A stretch of 64,000 nt of DNA from Azospirillum brasilense (GCF_005222205.1 NZ_CP032347.1:186001-250000), one strand, 5' to 3'. Shown: positions 49,478 through 60,960, counted from the stretch's first letter. Translations and numbers: made by a program. The notes: generated from the letters alone by a model not told the origin.

Positions 49478-50492
49478 GGCGCATCTCCTCCCCGGCGAGG
49501 GCCAGCAGGGAGTCCGCGATCTCGCGGAAGCTCTCCGCGCCGGCGGAGTTCGGGTTGTAGGCGAGGCCGGGGCGCCCGGCCATCACGCTCTTGGAATAGT
49601 CGGCGGCGCGTTTGACCGGGGAGAAGAGGCGGAGCTGCTCCGCCGCGGCAAGCTCGCGCAGCTCCTTCATCACCGTCTCGTCCTGAAGGCGGCGCGGGCT
49701 GTACATGGTCGGCAGGACGCCGAGGATCTGCAGGCGCGGGTTCACCAGCTCGCGCACGCCGGCGATGGTCTCGAAGAGCTGCGGGATGCCCATCATCGAC
49801 AGCATCTCCGTCTGGGTCGGAATCAGCAGCTGGTCGGCGGCGTTCAGCACCGAGACGGTCAGCTCGCCCAGATGCGGCGGGCAGTCGAGCACCACGAAGT
49901 CGTACAGGCCGGCGAGCTGCGCGATCTTGGCGCGCAGGATCAGCGTGCCGTTGGGCTGGCGCAGCAGCTCCCGGTCGGCCGCCGCCAGCGAGATGGAAGA
50001 GGGCAGAAGATCGAAGGCCCCGTCGCAGACCGGAGTCATGAACTCCTTCATCGGGCGGCTGGCCTTCAGGGCGTGGGTCAGGGTCGCTTTGGCCAGCTCC
50101 CGCTCGTGCGGATCGACGCCCAGATGCACGGTGGCGTTGGCCTGCGGGTCGCAGTCGATCAGCAGCACACGGCGGCCCGACTGGGCGAGCAGCCACGCGA
50201 CGTTGACGCAGGTGGTCGTCTTGGCGACCCCGCCCTTCTGGTTGGCGGCGCAGAACACCACCGGGGCCGCCCGCACCGCGGCGGCGGGGATGCCCACCGG
50301 CTCCGTCGCGGTCTTCAGGGCGCCCGCGACGATCTGCGGAATCCGCTCCGCCCCGGTTTCCCAGCGGGAGATCTTGGCGCGGTCGTAACGCCGGTTCAGC
50401 CGTTCGTTCAGCCAGCCGACCAGAGCCTGCTGGTTCATGCCGCGCTGTTCGCGGTAGCGGCGCAGCTCCTCGCCGCTCATCTCGTGGGCCAC
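49467..50492 (-). CDS. parA: ParA ATPase with N-terminal HTH domain
   Basis: About 341 residues from GTG 50492 (AAGG upstream); ATG 50480 is an alternative. An XRE-type helix-turn-helix (REQRGMNQQALVGWLNERLN, KISRWETGAERIPQIVAGAL) precedes the deviant Walker ATPase: KGGVAKTTTCVNVAWLLAQ, LIDCDPQANATVHLG and VLDCPPHLGEL. N-terminal HTH ParAs autoregulate their own operon. ParA positions the replicon by ATP-driven movement with ParB. The pair suggests a low-copy replicon; RepC is not present. Confidence 0.9.
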   Translation of the reverse strand: MAHEMSGEELRRYREQRGMNQQALVGWLNERLNRRYDRAKISRWETGAERIPQIVAGALKTATEPVGIPAAAVRAAPVVFCAANQKGGVAKTTTCVNVAWLLAQSGRRVLLIDCDPQANATVHLGVDPHERELAKATLTHALKASRPMKEFMTPVCDGAFDLLPSSISLAAADRELLRQPNGTLILRAKIAQLAGLYDFVVLDCPPHLGELTVSVLNAADQLLIPTQTEMLSMMGIPQLFETIAGVRELVNPRLQILGVLPTMYSPRRLQDETVMKELRELAAAEQLRLFSPVKRAADYSKSVMAGRPGLAYNPNSAGAESFREIADSLLALAGEEMRHGA

Positions 50493-50526
50493 GGGGGCAT
50501 CCCTTATTTGGGGTGGTCGCGCGCGC

Positions 50527-50555
50527 ACCATGAGTCATGTTGATGGTGGTGTCAA
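50527..50555 (-). promoter_or_regulatory. Possible promoter of parAB
   Basis: On the minus strand TTGACA (50555-50550) is followed 17 bases later by CATGGT, a poor -10 match. It lies about 35 bases upstream of the GTG. The region also has overlapping alternating CG repeats (CGCGCGCG) that could bind the HTH of ParA. Low certainty. Confidence 0.3.
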
Positions 50556-50709
50556 CCGCCGTGCCGCACATGTGATGACGCTTGGGAACGGACAGGGAAG
50601 TGCGCGCCGGCATGGAACATGGGGGCGTGCTGCGGCTTTCCTGTGGTGCGAAAGGCCGCTATGGTCGCGGCCGAAAAAAAACTGCGCCAGGAATCGTGAG
50701 GGAGACCCA

Positions 50710-51345
50710 ATGGACGCCGACTCCATCCGCGCCGCCTACCGGCGCTACGCGCGCTTCTACGACCCCGTCTTCGGGAACCTGCTGGCGTCGGGCCGGCACG
50801 CCGCCGTGAAGTGGATCAACCGGCGGGGCGGCCTGCGCGTTCTGGAGGTGGGCGTGGGCACGGGCATCTCCCTGTCCGACTACCGCAAGGACAACCGCGT
50901 CGTCGGCATCGACCTGTCCTCCGAGATGCTGCGCGTCGCCCAGGACCGGGTGGACCGCGAGCGGCTGGAGAATGTGGAGGGGCTGCTGGAGATGGACGCC
51001 GGCAAGCTGGCCTTCGCCGACGGCAGCTTCGACCTCGTGGTCGCCATGTATGTGATGACGGTGGTCCCCGACCCGCAGGGCACGATGAACGAGCTGGAGC
51101 GCGTCTGCCGTCCCGGCGGCGACATCCTGATCGTCAACCATTTCGCCGCCGACAAGCCGGGCATCCGCCGCTCGGTCGAGAACTGGATGGCGCCCTTCTC
51201 CAAGAAGCTGGGCTGGCGGCCCGACTTCACGCTGGACACGCTGATGTCCGGTTCCCGCCTGAAGGTCGAGGAGTTGCAGACCGTTCCGCCCTTCGGCCTG
51301 TTCAGTCTGCTGCACTGCCGCCGGGAAGCCGCCACGCCCGCCTGA
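50710..51345 (+). CDS. pmtA: Phosphatidylethanolamine N-methyltransferase-like protein
   Basis: A 211-residue class I methyltransferase resembling the PmtA group of rhizobia and relatives. It starts MDADSIRAAYRRYARFYDPV, motif I is RVLEVGVGTGISLSDY, then VVGIDLSSEMLRVAQDRVDR, MYVMTVVPDPQGTMNELERV and a C-terminal hydrophobic end (FGLFSLLHCRRE). PmtA adds methyl groups to phosphatidylethanolamine to make phosphatidylcholine at the membrane. The ATG follows GAGGGAGACC. It stands alone, divergent from parA. Confidence 0.82.
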   Translation: MDADSIRAAYRRYARFYDPVFGNLLASGRHAAVKWINRRGGLRVLEVGVGTGISLSDYRKDNRVVGIDLSSEMLRVAQDRVDRERLENVEGLLEMDAGKLAFADGSFDLVVAMYVMTVVPDPQGTMNELERVCRPGGDILIVNHFAADKPGIRRSVENWMAPFSKKLGWRPDFTLDTLMSGSRLKVEELQTVPPFGLFSLLHCRREAATPA

Positions 51346-51435
51346 CGGGCCGGTGGCATAAGCGTCAGGGAACTCGACCGCGGCCATTGCAGTTTCCCTT
51401 CCGGACCCGGATCGACCGGGAATGGAAGGGGCTCC

Positions 51436-52703
51436 ATGGCGCGGCGGTGCGCGTTGCTCTTGGCGGGGATGCTGACGGCCGCCTCGGCGCTGCCCGCCGC
51501 CGGGGCGACGGTGACTCTCGCCTGCAGCGGACTCGGCATCAGCTTCGATCTGTGCCGCGACGGCGCGCAGGCGTGGGCGCAGCGCAGCGGCAACGAGGTC
51601 CGCTTCGTCTCCCCGCCCAAGGGGGCGAGCGAGCAGCTGGCGCTCTACCAGCAGCTTCTCGCCGCCGGGTCGCCGGACATCGACGTCTTCCAGATCGACG
51701 TGGTCTGGCCGGGCATTCTCGGCAACTACTTCATCGATCTGAAGGACCGCGCCGGGCCGGACACCGTCGGCCAACATCTTCCGGCGATGATCGAGGCCGC
51801 GACGGTCAAGGGGCGGCTGGTCGCGATGCCCTGGTTCGCCGACGCCGGGGTCCTCTACGCCCGCAAGGATTTGCTGGAGGCCCACGGGCGCCCCGTGCCG
51901 CAGACCTGGGAGGAGCTTCAGGACACCGCCGCGCTGATCCAGCGCGAGGAGCGCGCCTCCGGGCGCGACCGGATGTGGGGCTATGTCTGGCAGGGTCGCG
52001 CCTATGAGGGGCTGACCGTCAACGCGCTGGAATGGATCGCCAGCCGCAACGGCGGCACCATCGTCGCCCCCGACGGCGCCATCACCATCGACAACCCGCA
52101 GGCCGCCGAGGCGCTGGCCATGGCCCGTGGCTGGGTCGGCTCGATCAGCCCGCCGGGAGTTCTCAATTACATGGAGGAGGAGGCGCGCGGCGTCTTCCAG
52201 TCCGGCAACGCCGTCTTCATGCGCAACTGGCCCTACGCCTGGACGCTGGTCAACGCGGCGGACAGCGCGGTCGGCGGCAAGGTCGCCGTGGTGCTGCTGC
52301 CCAAGGGCGGGCCGGAGGGGCGCCACACGTCTACGCTGGGTGGGCAGATGCTGGCGGTCAGCAAATTCTCCGCCCATGCGGATGAGGCCGCGGACTTGGC
52401 GTTGTATTTGACCGGCCTGGACGAGCAGAAGCGCCGGGCCATCCACGGCGCCTCCAACCCGACCATCCCGGCGCTCTACGAGGATGCGGAGGTGGTGGCC
52501 GCCAACCCCTTCTTCGCGGCGCTGGCCGATTCCATCGCCCACGCGGTCAACCGCCCGGCCCAGGCGACGGGCATGCGCTACAACCAGGTGTCGGCGGAGT
52601 TCTACGCCAACGTCCACGAAGTGCTGACCGGACGGCAGGACGCCAAGGCGATGCTGCCGGACCTCAAGGAGGCTCTGGTCCGCATCAGCCGGGGAGGGCG
52701 CTG

Positions 52704-52707
<4 letters not shown>
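51436..52707 (+). CDS. thuE: Trehalose/maltose-type ABC binding protein
   Basis: A 423-residue periplasmic sugar-binding protein with signal peptide (LLLAGMLTAASALPAAGA). The family-1 layout is clear: LALYQQLLAAGSPDIDVFQI, DVVWPGILGNYFIDLKDRAG and the C-terminal GMRYNQVSAEFYANVHEVLT. The close resemblance to ThuE of rhizobia (for example DVFQIDVVWPGILG) suggests trehalose or maltose as ligand. The next gene starts within its stop (GTGA), so the importer is translationally coupled. Confidence 0.85.
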
Positions 52708-53606
<899 letters not shown>

Positions 53607-53610
53607 GGGG

Positions 53611-54432
53611 ATGGGCCTGAGACGCATCGCCTTTGCTCTTGTGGTGCTGGGGATCGTCGTCTGGGCGGTGTTCCCCTTCGCCTGGGCCATCGTCACCTCG
53701 CTGAAGGCGGGCAGCGCGCTGTTCACGGTGGAGGCCTGGCCGTCGCAGCCCTCGCTGGCGAACTACGGGGCGATCTTCAAGGAGCAGCCCTTCGGGCGGA
53801 ACATCCTGAACTCCCTGCTAGCCGCCTCGGCGGTGGTCGCGCTGTCGCTGGGGCTGGCGGTGCTGGCCGCCTACGCGCTGGGGCGGGTGCGCTTCCGCGG
53901 GCGGGGGCTGCTGCTGTTCGTGGTGCTGGGCGTGTCGATGTTCCCGCAGGTCGCCGTGCTGTCGGGCCTGTTCGAGCTGGTGCGCTGGCTCGGCCTCTAC
54001 AACCGGATCGGCTCGCTGGTGCTGTCCTACCTGATCTTCACGCTGCCCTTCACCGTCTGGGTGCTGACCACCTTCATGCGCGAGCTGCCGAAGGAGCTGG
54101 AGGAGGCCGCCATGGTGGACGGCGCCGGTCCCTTCGTGATCGTGACGCGGGTGTTCCTGCCGCTGATGGGGCCGGCGCTGGCGGCGACCGGGCTGCTCGC
54201 CTTCATCGCCGCCTGGAACGAGTTCCTGTTCGCCCTGACCTTCACCCTGACCGACGACGCGCGCACCGTGCCGGTGGCGATCGCGCTGATGTCGGGGGCC
54301 AGCCAGTACGAGCTGCCCTGGGGCCAGATCATGGCGGCGTCGGTGGTGGTGACGGTGCCGCTGATCGGGCTGGTGCTGCTGTTCCAGCGGCGGATCGTCT
54401 CCGGCCTGACCGCCGGCGCTGTGAAGGGGTAG
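53611..54432 (+). CDS. thuG: Sugar ABC permease, MalG/ThuG type
   Basis: A 273-residue permease. The contact loop ELEEAAMVDGAGPFVIVTRV and FIAAWNEFLFALTFTLTDDA are typical of MalG-like permeases. AGGTGAGGGG directly precedes ATG 53611; an upstream GTG-like extension (53593) is not needed. It is four bases from the ATPase gene and part of the same operon. Confidence 0.87.
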   Translation: MGLRRIAFALVVLGIVVWAVFPFAWAIVTSLKAGSALFTVEAWPSQPSLANYGAIFKEQPFGRNILNSLLAASAVVALSLGLAVLAAYALGRVRFRGRGLLLFVVLGVSMFPQVAVLSGLFELVRWLGLYNRIGSLVLSYLIFTLPFTVWVLTTFMRELPKELEEAAMVDGAGPFVIVTRVFLPLMGPALAATGLLAFIAAWNEFLFALTFTLTDDARTVPVAIALMSGASQYELPWGQIMAASVVVTVPLIGLVLLFQRRIVSGLTAGAVKG

Positions 54433-54436
54433 GGCG

Positions 54437-55513
<1,077 letters not shown>

Positions 55514-55587
55514 GCGTCGGGGTGGCGTGAACCACTCCGCTTTCGAATGAACTTGCGGGCGAAGCGGCGGTCGGCTTGAATGCCGCC

Positions 55588-56385
55588 ATGGACATCATGA
55601 CTCCCCGGCAGACCGACATCCTGGCGCTCGCCCGCACGCAGGGGCGCGTGTTGGTCGACGATCTGGCCGCCCGCTTCAACGTCACGCCGCAGACCATCCG
55701 CAAGGATCTGAACGAGCTGTGCGACCGCCGCCTGCTCCAGCGGGTCCACGGCGGCGCGGTCGCCGGGTCGGGGGTCGAGAATCTCGGCTACGAGGCGCGG
55801 CGGCTGATCGCCCAGGACGAGAAGCGCGCCATCGGCCGCCGCGCCGCGGAGCTGGTGCCCGACAGCTCCTCCCTCTTCATCAACATCGGCACGACGACGG
55901 AGGAGGTGGCCCGCGCGCTCCAGGGGCGGAGCGGGCTGGTGGTCATCACCAACAACATCAACGTCGCCAACCTGCTGCGCCCCGAGCCGCACATCGAGGT
56001 GATCGTGGCCGGCGGCGTGGTGCGGCGGTCGGACGGCGGCATCGTCGGCGAGGCGGCCATCGACTTCTTCAACCAGTTCATGGCCGACTTCGCGGTGATC
56101 GGCGCCTCGGCCATCGACGAGAGCGGGGCGCTGCTCGACTTCGACTACCGCGAGGTGCGGGTGTCGCAGGCGATCATGGCGAACGCCCGCCACGTCATCC
56201 TGGTCGCCGACCGCGGCAAGCTGGAGCGCACCGCCCCGGTGCGCATCGGCCACATCTCGCAGGTCCACACCTTCGTGACCGACGTCCTGCCCTCCGACCG
56301 GCTGGCCCGCATCTGCCGGGAGTCCGGCGTGCGGGTGGAGGAGCTGTTCCCCGACCGCGCGACGGAGCCGGAACCCCAGGACTGA
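55588..56385 (+). CDS. DeoR/GlpR family regulator
   Basis: A 265-residue repressor with an N-terminal DeoR helix-turn-helix (TPRQTDILALARTQGRVLVD, FNVTPQTIRKDLNELCDRRL) and the sugar-phosphate sensor domain (NIGTTTEEVARALQGRSG, ADFAVIGASAIDESGALLDF). It follows the ThuEFGK genes with a short gap, so it probably controls them and binds a phosphorylated sugar intermediate. Start sites at 55588 or 55600 are both acceptable; a TTG at 55576 is less likely. It is convergent with the LctP gene. Confidence 0.85.
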   Translation: MDIMTPRQTDILALARTQGRVLVDDLAARFNVTPQTIRKDLNELCDRRLLQRVHGGAVAGSGVENLGYEARRLIAQDEKRAIGRRAAELVPDSSSLFINIGTTTEEVARALQGRSGLVVITNNINVANLLRPEPHIEVIVAGGVVRRSDGGIVGEAAIDFFNQFMADFAVIGASAIDESGALLDFDYREVRVSQAIMANARHVILVADRGKLERTAPVRIGHISQVHTFVTDVLPSDRLARICRESGVRVEELFPDRATEPEPQD

Positions 56386-56388
56386 CCC

Positions 56389-57888
56389 CTACAGCAGCCA
56401 GACCCAGGCGGTGACGACGAGGAGCAGCGACGCCGTGGAGGCGAGGCCGATGGGGAGCGCCAGCCGGTAGATCGCGGATTCCGCCTTGCTCAGCCCCAGG
56501 AGGCTGGAGGCCAGCACGATCCGGCCCGGCGTCAGCAGCGTGCAGACGCTGCCGGCCACCACCTGGATGGCGGCGGCGGCGATCAGCGGCAGGCCGCTGC
56601 CGGACGCGAGATTGACCTGGATGTGCATCATCAGGGCGTTCGACGCGGTGTTGGAGCCGGTCAGCATCCCCGTCGCCGCCCCCAGCACCGGGACCGCCAG
56701 CACGGCGGCGGAGCCCGCCAGCGCCTGCCACGCCTGCCCGAAGGCCGCCGCCCCGCCGGAGGCGGCCATGAAGGCGGCCAGCTCCACGAAGACCAGCGTC
56801 GCCGCCATCGGCACCAGCGCCGCGCGCAGGGCGGGACCCGCCACGTGCAGGGCGCGCCCGCTCGGCAGGCCCGCCAGCATGACCAGGGCGATGGCGACCA
56901 GCCACGTCGAAGGATGGCGCAGAAGCGGCATCGGCGCCAGCCCGCCGAAGGGATCGAGGACCAACCAAGTGGCCGTCCAGTCGGACAGCGGCGGCACCAG
57001 CCGGGTCGCCATCAGCCCGCCGACCAGTACCACGTAGGGCCACAGCAGGGCCAGCAGCCGCGACAGGCCGGCGGCGTCGCGCGGCAGCCGCCGCGCCTCC
57101 ACCGCCAGCAGAAGCACCGCCGTCGCCAGCCCGCCGCCCAGCTCCGGCGCCACGAAGCGGTTGGTCAGCCAGAGCAGCCCGGCCAGCGCCAGCATCAGGG
57201 CGAGGTCCCTGGCCCGGTCGATCGGGCTGGAGGTCAGCCCGGCGCCGTGGATCAGCCGCCAGAACACCAGCAGCAGGCTGGGCAGAACGACCACCATCAG
57301 AGCGGCGCTGGCCGTCCCAAGCTCGGTGAAGGACACGCCGATCAGCTCCGCCCCGACCCGCGTGCCGACGCCCAGCGCCCCCCAGGGGGCGAGCATCTGG
57401 CTGAACAGGCCCAGCGCCGCGGCGTGGGCCGGCGGCAGGTTCAGCGGGCGCAGCAGGGCGAGCGCCACCACCAGTCCGACGCCGAACCCGGTCACCGATT
57501 CGGCGAAGGGACCGGCGAGCAGGCAGGCGACGAAGACGGCACGGCGGCGCTCGGCCGGTGTCTTCGCCACGACCTGCGCCTCGGCCTTGACGGCGCGCGC
57601 CTCAAACGCGCGGTGGAACAGCAGGCCCGCCGCGATGATCGACATGGCGTGCCAGGCCAGCCACGCCCCCTCGCCGGCCTTCAGCGCCACGGCGGGGAGC
57701 AGGCCCGGCAGTTGGGTCAGCCAGTCCGGAGCGGTGGTGCCGCTCGGCTGCGCCACCATCAGGGCTGCCATGAGCACCCCGGCGGCCAGCGCCATGCCCG
57801 CGGTTCCGGCGGTCAGCATGCTGACACGCCGCGACACGAGCAGGGCGACGGTGGCGGCGAGCGGCAGCAGATGGAGGGTCAGGGGCAT
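56389..57888 (-). CDS. L-lactate permease (LctP/LldP) family transporter
   Basis: A 499-residue integral membrane protein with about thirteen TM helices. The family motifs GPFAESVTGFGVGLVVALAL, ALGLFSQMLAPWGALGVGTR and GMLTGSNTASNALMMHIQV are clearly present. It imports L-lactate or a related 2-hydroxy acid with protons. The start ATG 57888 has little ribosome site; a GTG nine bases upstream is the alternative. A long palindrome lies just upstream, probably its operator. No lactate dehydrogenase is next to it. Confidence 0.87.
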   Translation of the reverse strand: MPLTLHLLPLAATVALLVSRRVSMLTAGTAGMALAAGVLMAALMVAQPSGTTAPDWLTQLPGLLPAVALKAGEGAWLAWHAMSIIAAGLLFHRAFEARAVKAEAQVVAKTPAERRRAVFVACLLAGPFAESVTGFGVGLVVALALLRPLNLPPAHAAALGLFSQMLAPWGALGVGTRVGAELIGVSFTELGTASAALMVVVLPSLLLVFWRLIHGAGLTSSPIDRARDLALMLALAGLLWLTNRFVAPELGGGLATAVLLLAVEARRLPRDAAGLSRLLALLWPYVVLVGGLMATRLVPPLSDWTATWLVLDPFGGLAPMPLLRHPSTWLVAIALVMLAGLPSGRALHVAGPALRAALVPMAATLVFVELAAFMAASGGAAAFGQAWQALAGSAAVLAVPVLGAATGMLTGSNTASNALMMHIQVNLASGSGLPLIAAAAIQVVAGSVCTLLTPGRIVLASSLLGLSKAESAIYRLALPIGLASTASLLLVVTAWVWLL

Positions 57889-57911
57889 GATCGACACAGG
57901 GAACCGTGAGT

Positions 57912-57945
57912 GAAGCGTGCTGATATACTAATATCGGCACGCTTC
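57912..57945. promoter_or_regulatory. 34-bp near-perfect palindrome upstream of lctP
   Basis: Outer arms GAAGCGTGC and GCACGCTTC pair perfectly over nine bases, and inner GATAT/ATATC arms surround ACTA. The element is 24 bases before the LctP start and downstream of the FMN reductase, both on the minus strand. No T-tract follows, so a binding site for a dimeric regulator (such as an FCD/LldR type) fits better than a terminator. Confidence 0.6.
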
Positions 57946-58002
57946 GGCTAGCCCCATCGGTCTTTGCGCGGCAGCCCCGCTCTCCGGGAGGCTCAGGCGC
58001 CC

Positions 58003-58593
58003 TCAGGCGACCCTGGCGCCGCGCAGCAGGGCGATTTCCGACAGAAGGTCGTCGATGGCGGCCAGCGCGAAGTCGAGCGCGGCCTGGTCGGTCAGGCGGC
58101 CGTCCTTGATCTTCTCGTGCACCATGCCGATGACCACCTGCGGGCGGGCGATGACCCGGCCCATCATGCCGGACAGCGTCTCGCGCATCTCGTGCTGGGC
58201 GCGCACGCCGCCGGTGAAGGCGGGGGAGGCGGTCATGATGAGGATCGGCTTGCCCCGCACCGGCGATTTCATGGCCGGGCGCGACGCCCAGTCCAGAGCG
58301 TTCTTCAGCACGCCCGACATGCCGTAATTGTATTCCGGAGAGATGATGACCAACCCGTCGGCCGCGGCGATGGCGTTGCGCAGCGCGGTGGCCGGAGCGG
58401 GGGTGTTCTCCGCGTCCAGGTCGGGATCGTAGGGCGGGATGTCGTTCAACGGGAACAGCGTCATTTCCGTCTTCCCTCCCGCCCGGTTGCCCAGCGAGCC
58501 GGCGAGCGTGTTCAACACCGCGGTGCAGTGGGAGTGGCGGCGGATGCTTCCGGAAAGGCCGAGAAGGCGGACGGGCGTGGCGGTGTCGGTCAT
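58003..58593 (-). CDS. NADPH-dependent FMN reductase (ChrR/SsuE-like)
   Basis: A 196-residue flavodoxin-fold enzyme. The N-terminal LLGLSGSIRRHSHCTAVLNT is the FMN phosphate loop, and SPEYNYGMSGVLKNALDWAS is the signature of the ChrR/NQO-type family. It reduces FMN, quinones or chromate in the cytoplasm using NADPH. ATG 58593 (MTDTATPVRL) was chosen because AGGA lies ten bases upstream. It is divergent from the Aer-PilZ gene. Confidence 0.87.
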   Translation of the reverse strand: MTDTATPVRLLGLSGSIRRHSHCTAVLNTLAGSLGNRAGGKTEMTLFPLNDIPPYDPDLDAENTPAPATALRNAIAAADGLVIISPEYNYGMSGVLKNALDWASRPAMKSPVRGKPILIMTASPAFTGGVRAQHEMRETLSGMMGRVIARPQVVIGMVHEKIKDGRLTDQAALDFALAAIDDLLSEIALLRGARVA

Positions 58594-58962
58594 CGTGGCG
58601 GTCCTGTCGCGGTTTGAGATGGGTGCCCGTTCCAACGGTGCGGACGGAGGATGGTGCCGTCCCCGTCATCGCGCCGCAACCCGCAGGATCGAAGGCCGGA
58701 CCCCCGCCATCCACCCCGGATCGGTGGGGGCTCCGTAGAATCCACAATAGGCATGGCAGCGCTGCGAATACGCTTAAAATGCAAGATAAATTGGTGATTT
58801 CCTCAGCGTTTGCAGCAATTTAGAGGGTTGGCTGCGGCTTGGGTGAACCCGACGATGGGCGGCCGTGGTGCGACAATATGGTGATGTTTTTCGGCCATTA
58901 ATACAGTAGAAGTAGCACTTAAGTAGTGTTTGTGCGTGTTCTCCGCGACGGGGTGCTGGCTT
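58594..58962. other. 370-bp divergent promoter region of the aer gene
   Basis: The gap lies between the FMN reductase and the Aer-like receptor, which point away from each other. From about 58740 the sequence is A+T-rich. I looked for sigma-28 (TAAA-N15-GCCGATAA) and sigma-54 elements and found none convincing. No coding gene is supported. Confidence 0.5.
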
Positions 58963-60960
58963 ATGCGCGATAATGGACCGGTTACGAACCGCGAAATCGA
59001 AATGACCGACGATATGCTGCTTGTGTCGCGAACCGACACCCGCGGCAAAATTACGTTCGTCAATAAAGCATTCGTTGATATTAGCGGATTCTCAGAAACC
59101 GAATTAATCGGCGCGCCCCACAACGTTGTCCGCCATCCGGACATGCCCCCGGCGGCCTTCGCCAACCTGTGGGAAACCATCAAGGACGGCCGGCCATGGG
59201 AAGGTCTGGTCAAGAACCGCTCCAAAAACGGTGACCATTACTGGGTGAAGGCAAACGTCACCCCGATCACCGAGAAGGGCGTGGTGACGGAGTACATCTC
59301 GATCCGCACCAAGCCGAGCCGCGAGGCGGTGGCGGAGGCGGAGCGCATCTACGCCGAGATCCGCGCCGGGCGCGGCCAGCAGTACGGGTTGCTGGACGGC
59401 CAGATCGTCCGCCGCGGCTTCGGGGTCTGGCTGGGCAATCTGGTGTCCAGCATCGCCGGCCGCATCCTGGCGACCACCGGCCTTCTCCTGCTGACCATCA
59501 TGGTCCTCGGCTGGCTGAGCCTGACCGGCAGTGACAGCGTCGAGATCTTCGCGGGGCTGATGCTGTTCGGCCTGCTGGTGGCCGGCGTCGGCACGCTCAG
59601 CGTGCTGGGGACGGTCCGCCGTCCGCTCGGGCTCGTTGAAACCCATCTCGACGCCATCGCCCGCGGCGACCTGATGACCAACGTTCCCAGTTCCGGTGTG
59701 GCGGAGTTCGCGCGCATCCGGTCGCAGATCCGCGCCGTCAAGGCGAAGCTGAGCTACTCCATCCAGGAGCGCGCCGAGCGCCAGCGCCAAGCGGAGGAGG
59801 AGCGCATCACCGCCCTCCAGGCCATGGCCGAGACGGTGGAGCGCGAGGCCAGCCACGCGGTGGAGCAGGTGGCCCTGCGCACCGGCGGCATGGCCCAGGA
59901 CGCCGACGCCATGGCGACCTCCGCGGAGCGGGTCAGCATCAACGCGCAGAACGTCGCCGCGGCGGCGGAGGAGGCTCTGGCCAACGCCCAGACCGTGGCG
60001 GCGGCGACGGAGGAGCTGGCGGCCTCGATCCGCGAGATCTCCGCGCAGATCGCCCATTCCAGCGCGGTCACCCGCCGCGCCGTGGAGAACGGCCAGCGCA
60101 CCCAGGGCACCATCCAGTCGCTGTCCGAGGCGGTCGGCCGCATCGACGAGGTGGTCAAGCTGATCACCGACATCGCCAGCCAGACCAACCTGCTGGCGCT
60201 GAACGCGACCATCGAGGCGGCGCGTGCGGGCGAGGCCGGCAAGGGCTTCGCGGTGGTGGCGCAGGAGGTCAAGAACCTCGCCAACCAGACCGCCCGCTCG
60301 ACCGAGGAGATCACCCGCCTGATCGCCGAGATCCAGGGGGTGACCGGCACCGCCGTGGGTGCGGTGGCGGAGATCGGCGACACCATCGGCGAGATCGACC
60401 AGATCTCCAGCGCCATCGCCGCCGCGATGGAGGAGCAGGCCGCCGCCACCCAGGAAATCAGCCGCAACGTGGTGGAGACCTCCAACGCCGCCCAGGAGGT
60501 GTCGGTGCGCATCGCCGCCGTCTCCAGCGACGCCGACCAGACCGGGTCCCAGGCCTCGGGCGTGCGGGCCGGCTCGGACGAGGTGGCGACCAGCATCGAC
60601 GAGCTGCGCCGCGTGCTGGTGCGCGTCGTCCGCACCTCCACCAGCGACGCCGACCGCCGCCGCAGCCCGCGCTACCGGGTGAACGAGGCCTGCGGCGTCG
60701 TGGTGCATGGGCGCGACCAGTCCGGCACCCTGACCGACCTGTCGAACGGCGGCGCCATGCTGAGCGGGATCGCCGGCCTCGGCGTGGGCGACCGCGGCAC
60801 CCTGCGGCTCGACCGCTTCGGCCTGTCCGTCGCCTTCGAGGTGCGGGCCATCGACAAGGCGGCGGTCCATGTCCGCTTCGCCGAAAGCGACGTGGCCCAG
60901 CCGCGCTTCCGCGACGTCTTCACCCAGCTCACCCGCGGGCTTCAGCCGGTGGCCGCCTGA
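58963..60960 (+). CDS. aer: Aer-type aerotaxis receptor with C-terminal PilZ domain
   Basis: A 665-residue chemotaxis receptor. The N-terminal PAS domain (KITFVNKAFVDISGFSETEL, NVVRHPDMPPAAFANLWETI, WEGLVKNRSKNGDHYWVKAN) matches Aer FAD-binding PAS. Two TM helices follow near residues 175-215, then a HAMP-like linker and the methyl-accepting signalling domain (ITDIASQTNLLALNATIEAA hairpin near 410). A C-terminal PilZ domain with the c-di-GMP motif RRRSPRYR and DLSNGGAML occupies about 565-660. It should couple redox or energy sensing to flagellar control and respond to c-di-GMP. Known Azospirillum Aer has the same arrangement. Confidence 0.92.
   Translation: MRDNGPVTNREIEMTDDMLLVSRTDTRGKITFVNKAFVDISGFSETELIGAPHNVVRHPDMPPAAFANLWETIKDGRPWEGLVKNRSKNGDHYWVKANVTPITEKGVVTEYISIRTKPSREAVAEAERIYAEIRAGRGQQYGLLDGQIVRRGFGVWLGNLVSSIAGRILATTGLLLLTIMVLGWLSLTGSDSVEIFAGLMLFGLLVAGVGTLSVLGTVRRPLGLVETHLDAIARGDLMTNVPSSGVAEFARIRSQIRAVKAKLSYSIQERAERQRQAEEERITALQAMAETVEREASHAVEQVALRTGGMAQDADAMATSAERVSINAQNVAAAAEEALANAQTVAAATEELAASIREISAQIAHSSAVTRRAVENGQRTQGTIQSLSEAVGRIDEVVKLITDIASQTNLLALNATIEAARAGEAGKGFAVVAQEVKNLANQTARSTEEITRLIAEIQGVTGTAVGAVAEIGDTIGEIDQISSAIAAAMEEQAAATQEISRNVVETSNAAQEVSVRIAAVSSDADQTGSQASGVRAGSDEVATSIDELRRVLVRVVRTSTSDADRRRSPRYRVNEACGVVVHGRDQSGTLTDLSNGGAMLSGIAGLGVGDRGTLRLDRFGLSVAFEVRAIDKAAVHVRFAESDVAQPRFRDVFTQLTRGLQPVAA

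Noticed and set aside
50493..50709. Origin of replication or iterons near parA
   Set aside because: No repeated iteron, no DnaA-box cluster and no RepC gene were visible; only alternating CG and a weak promoter.
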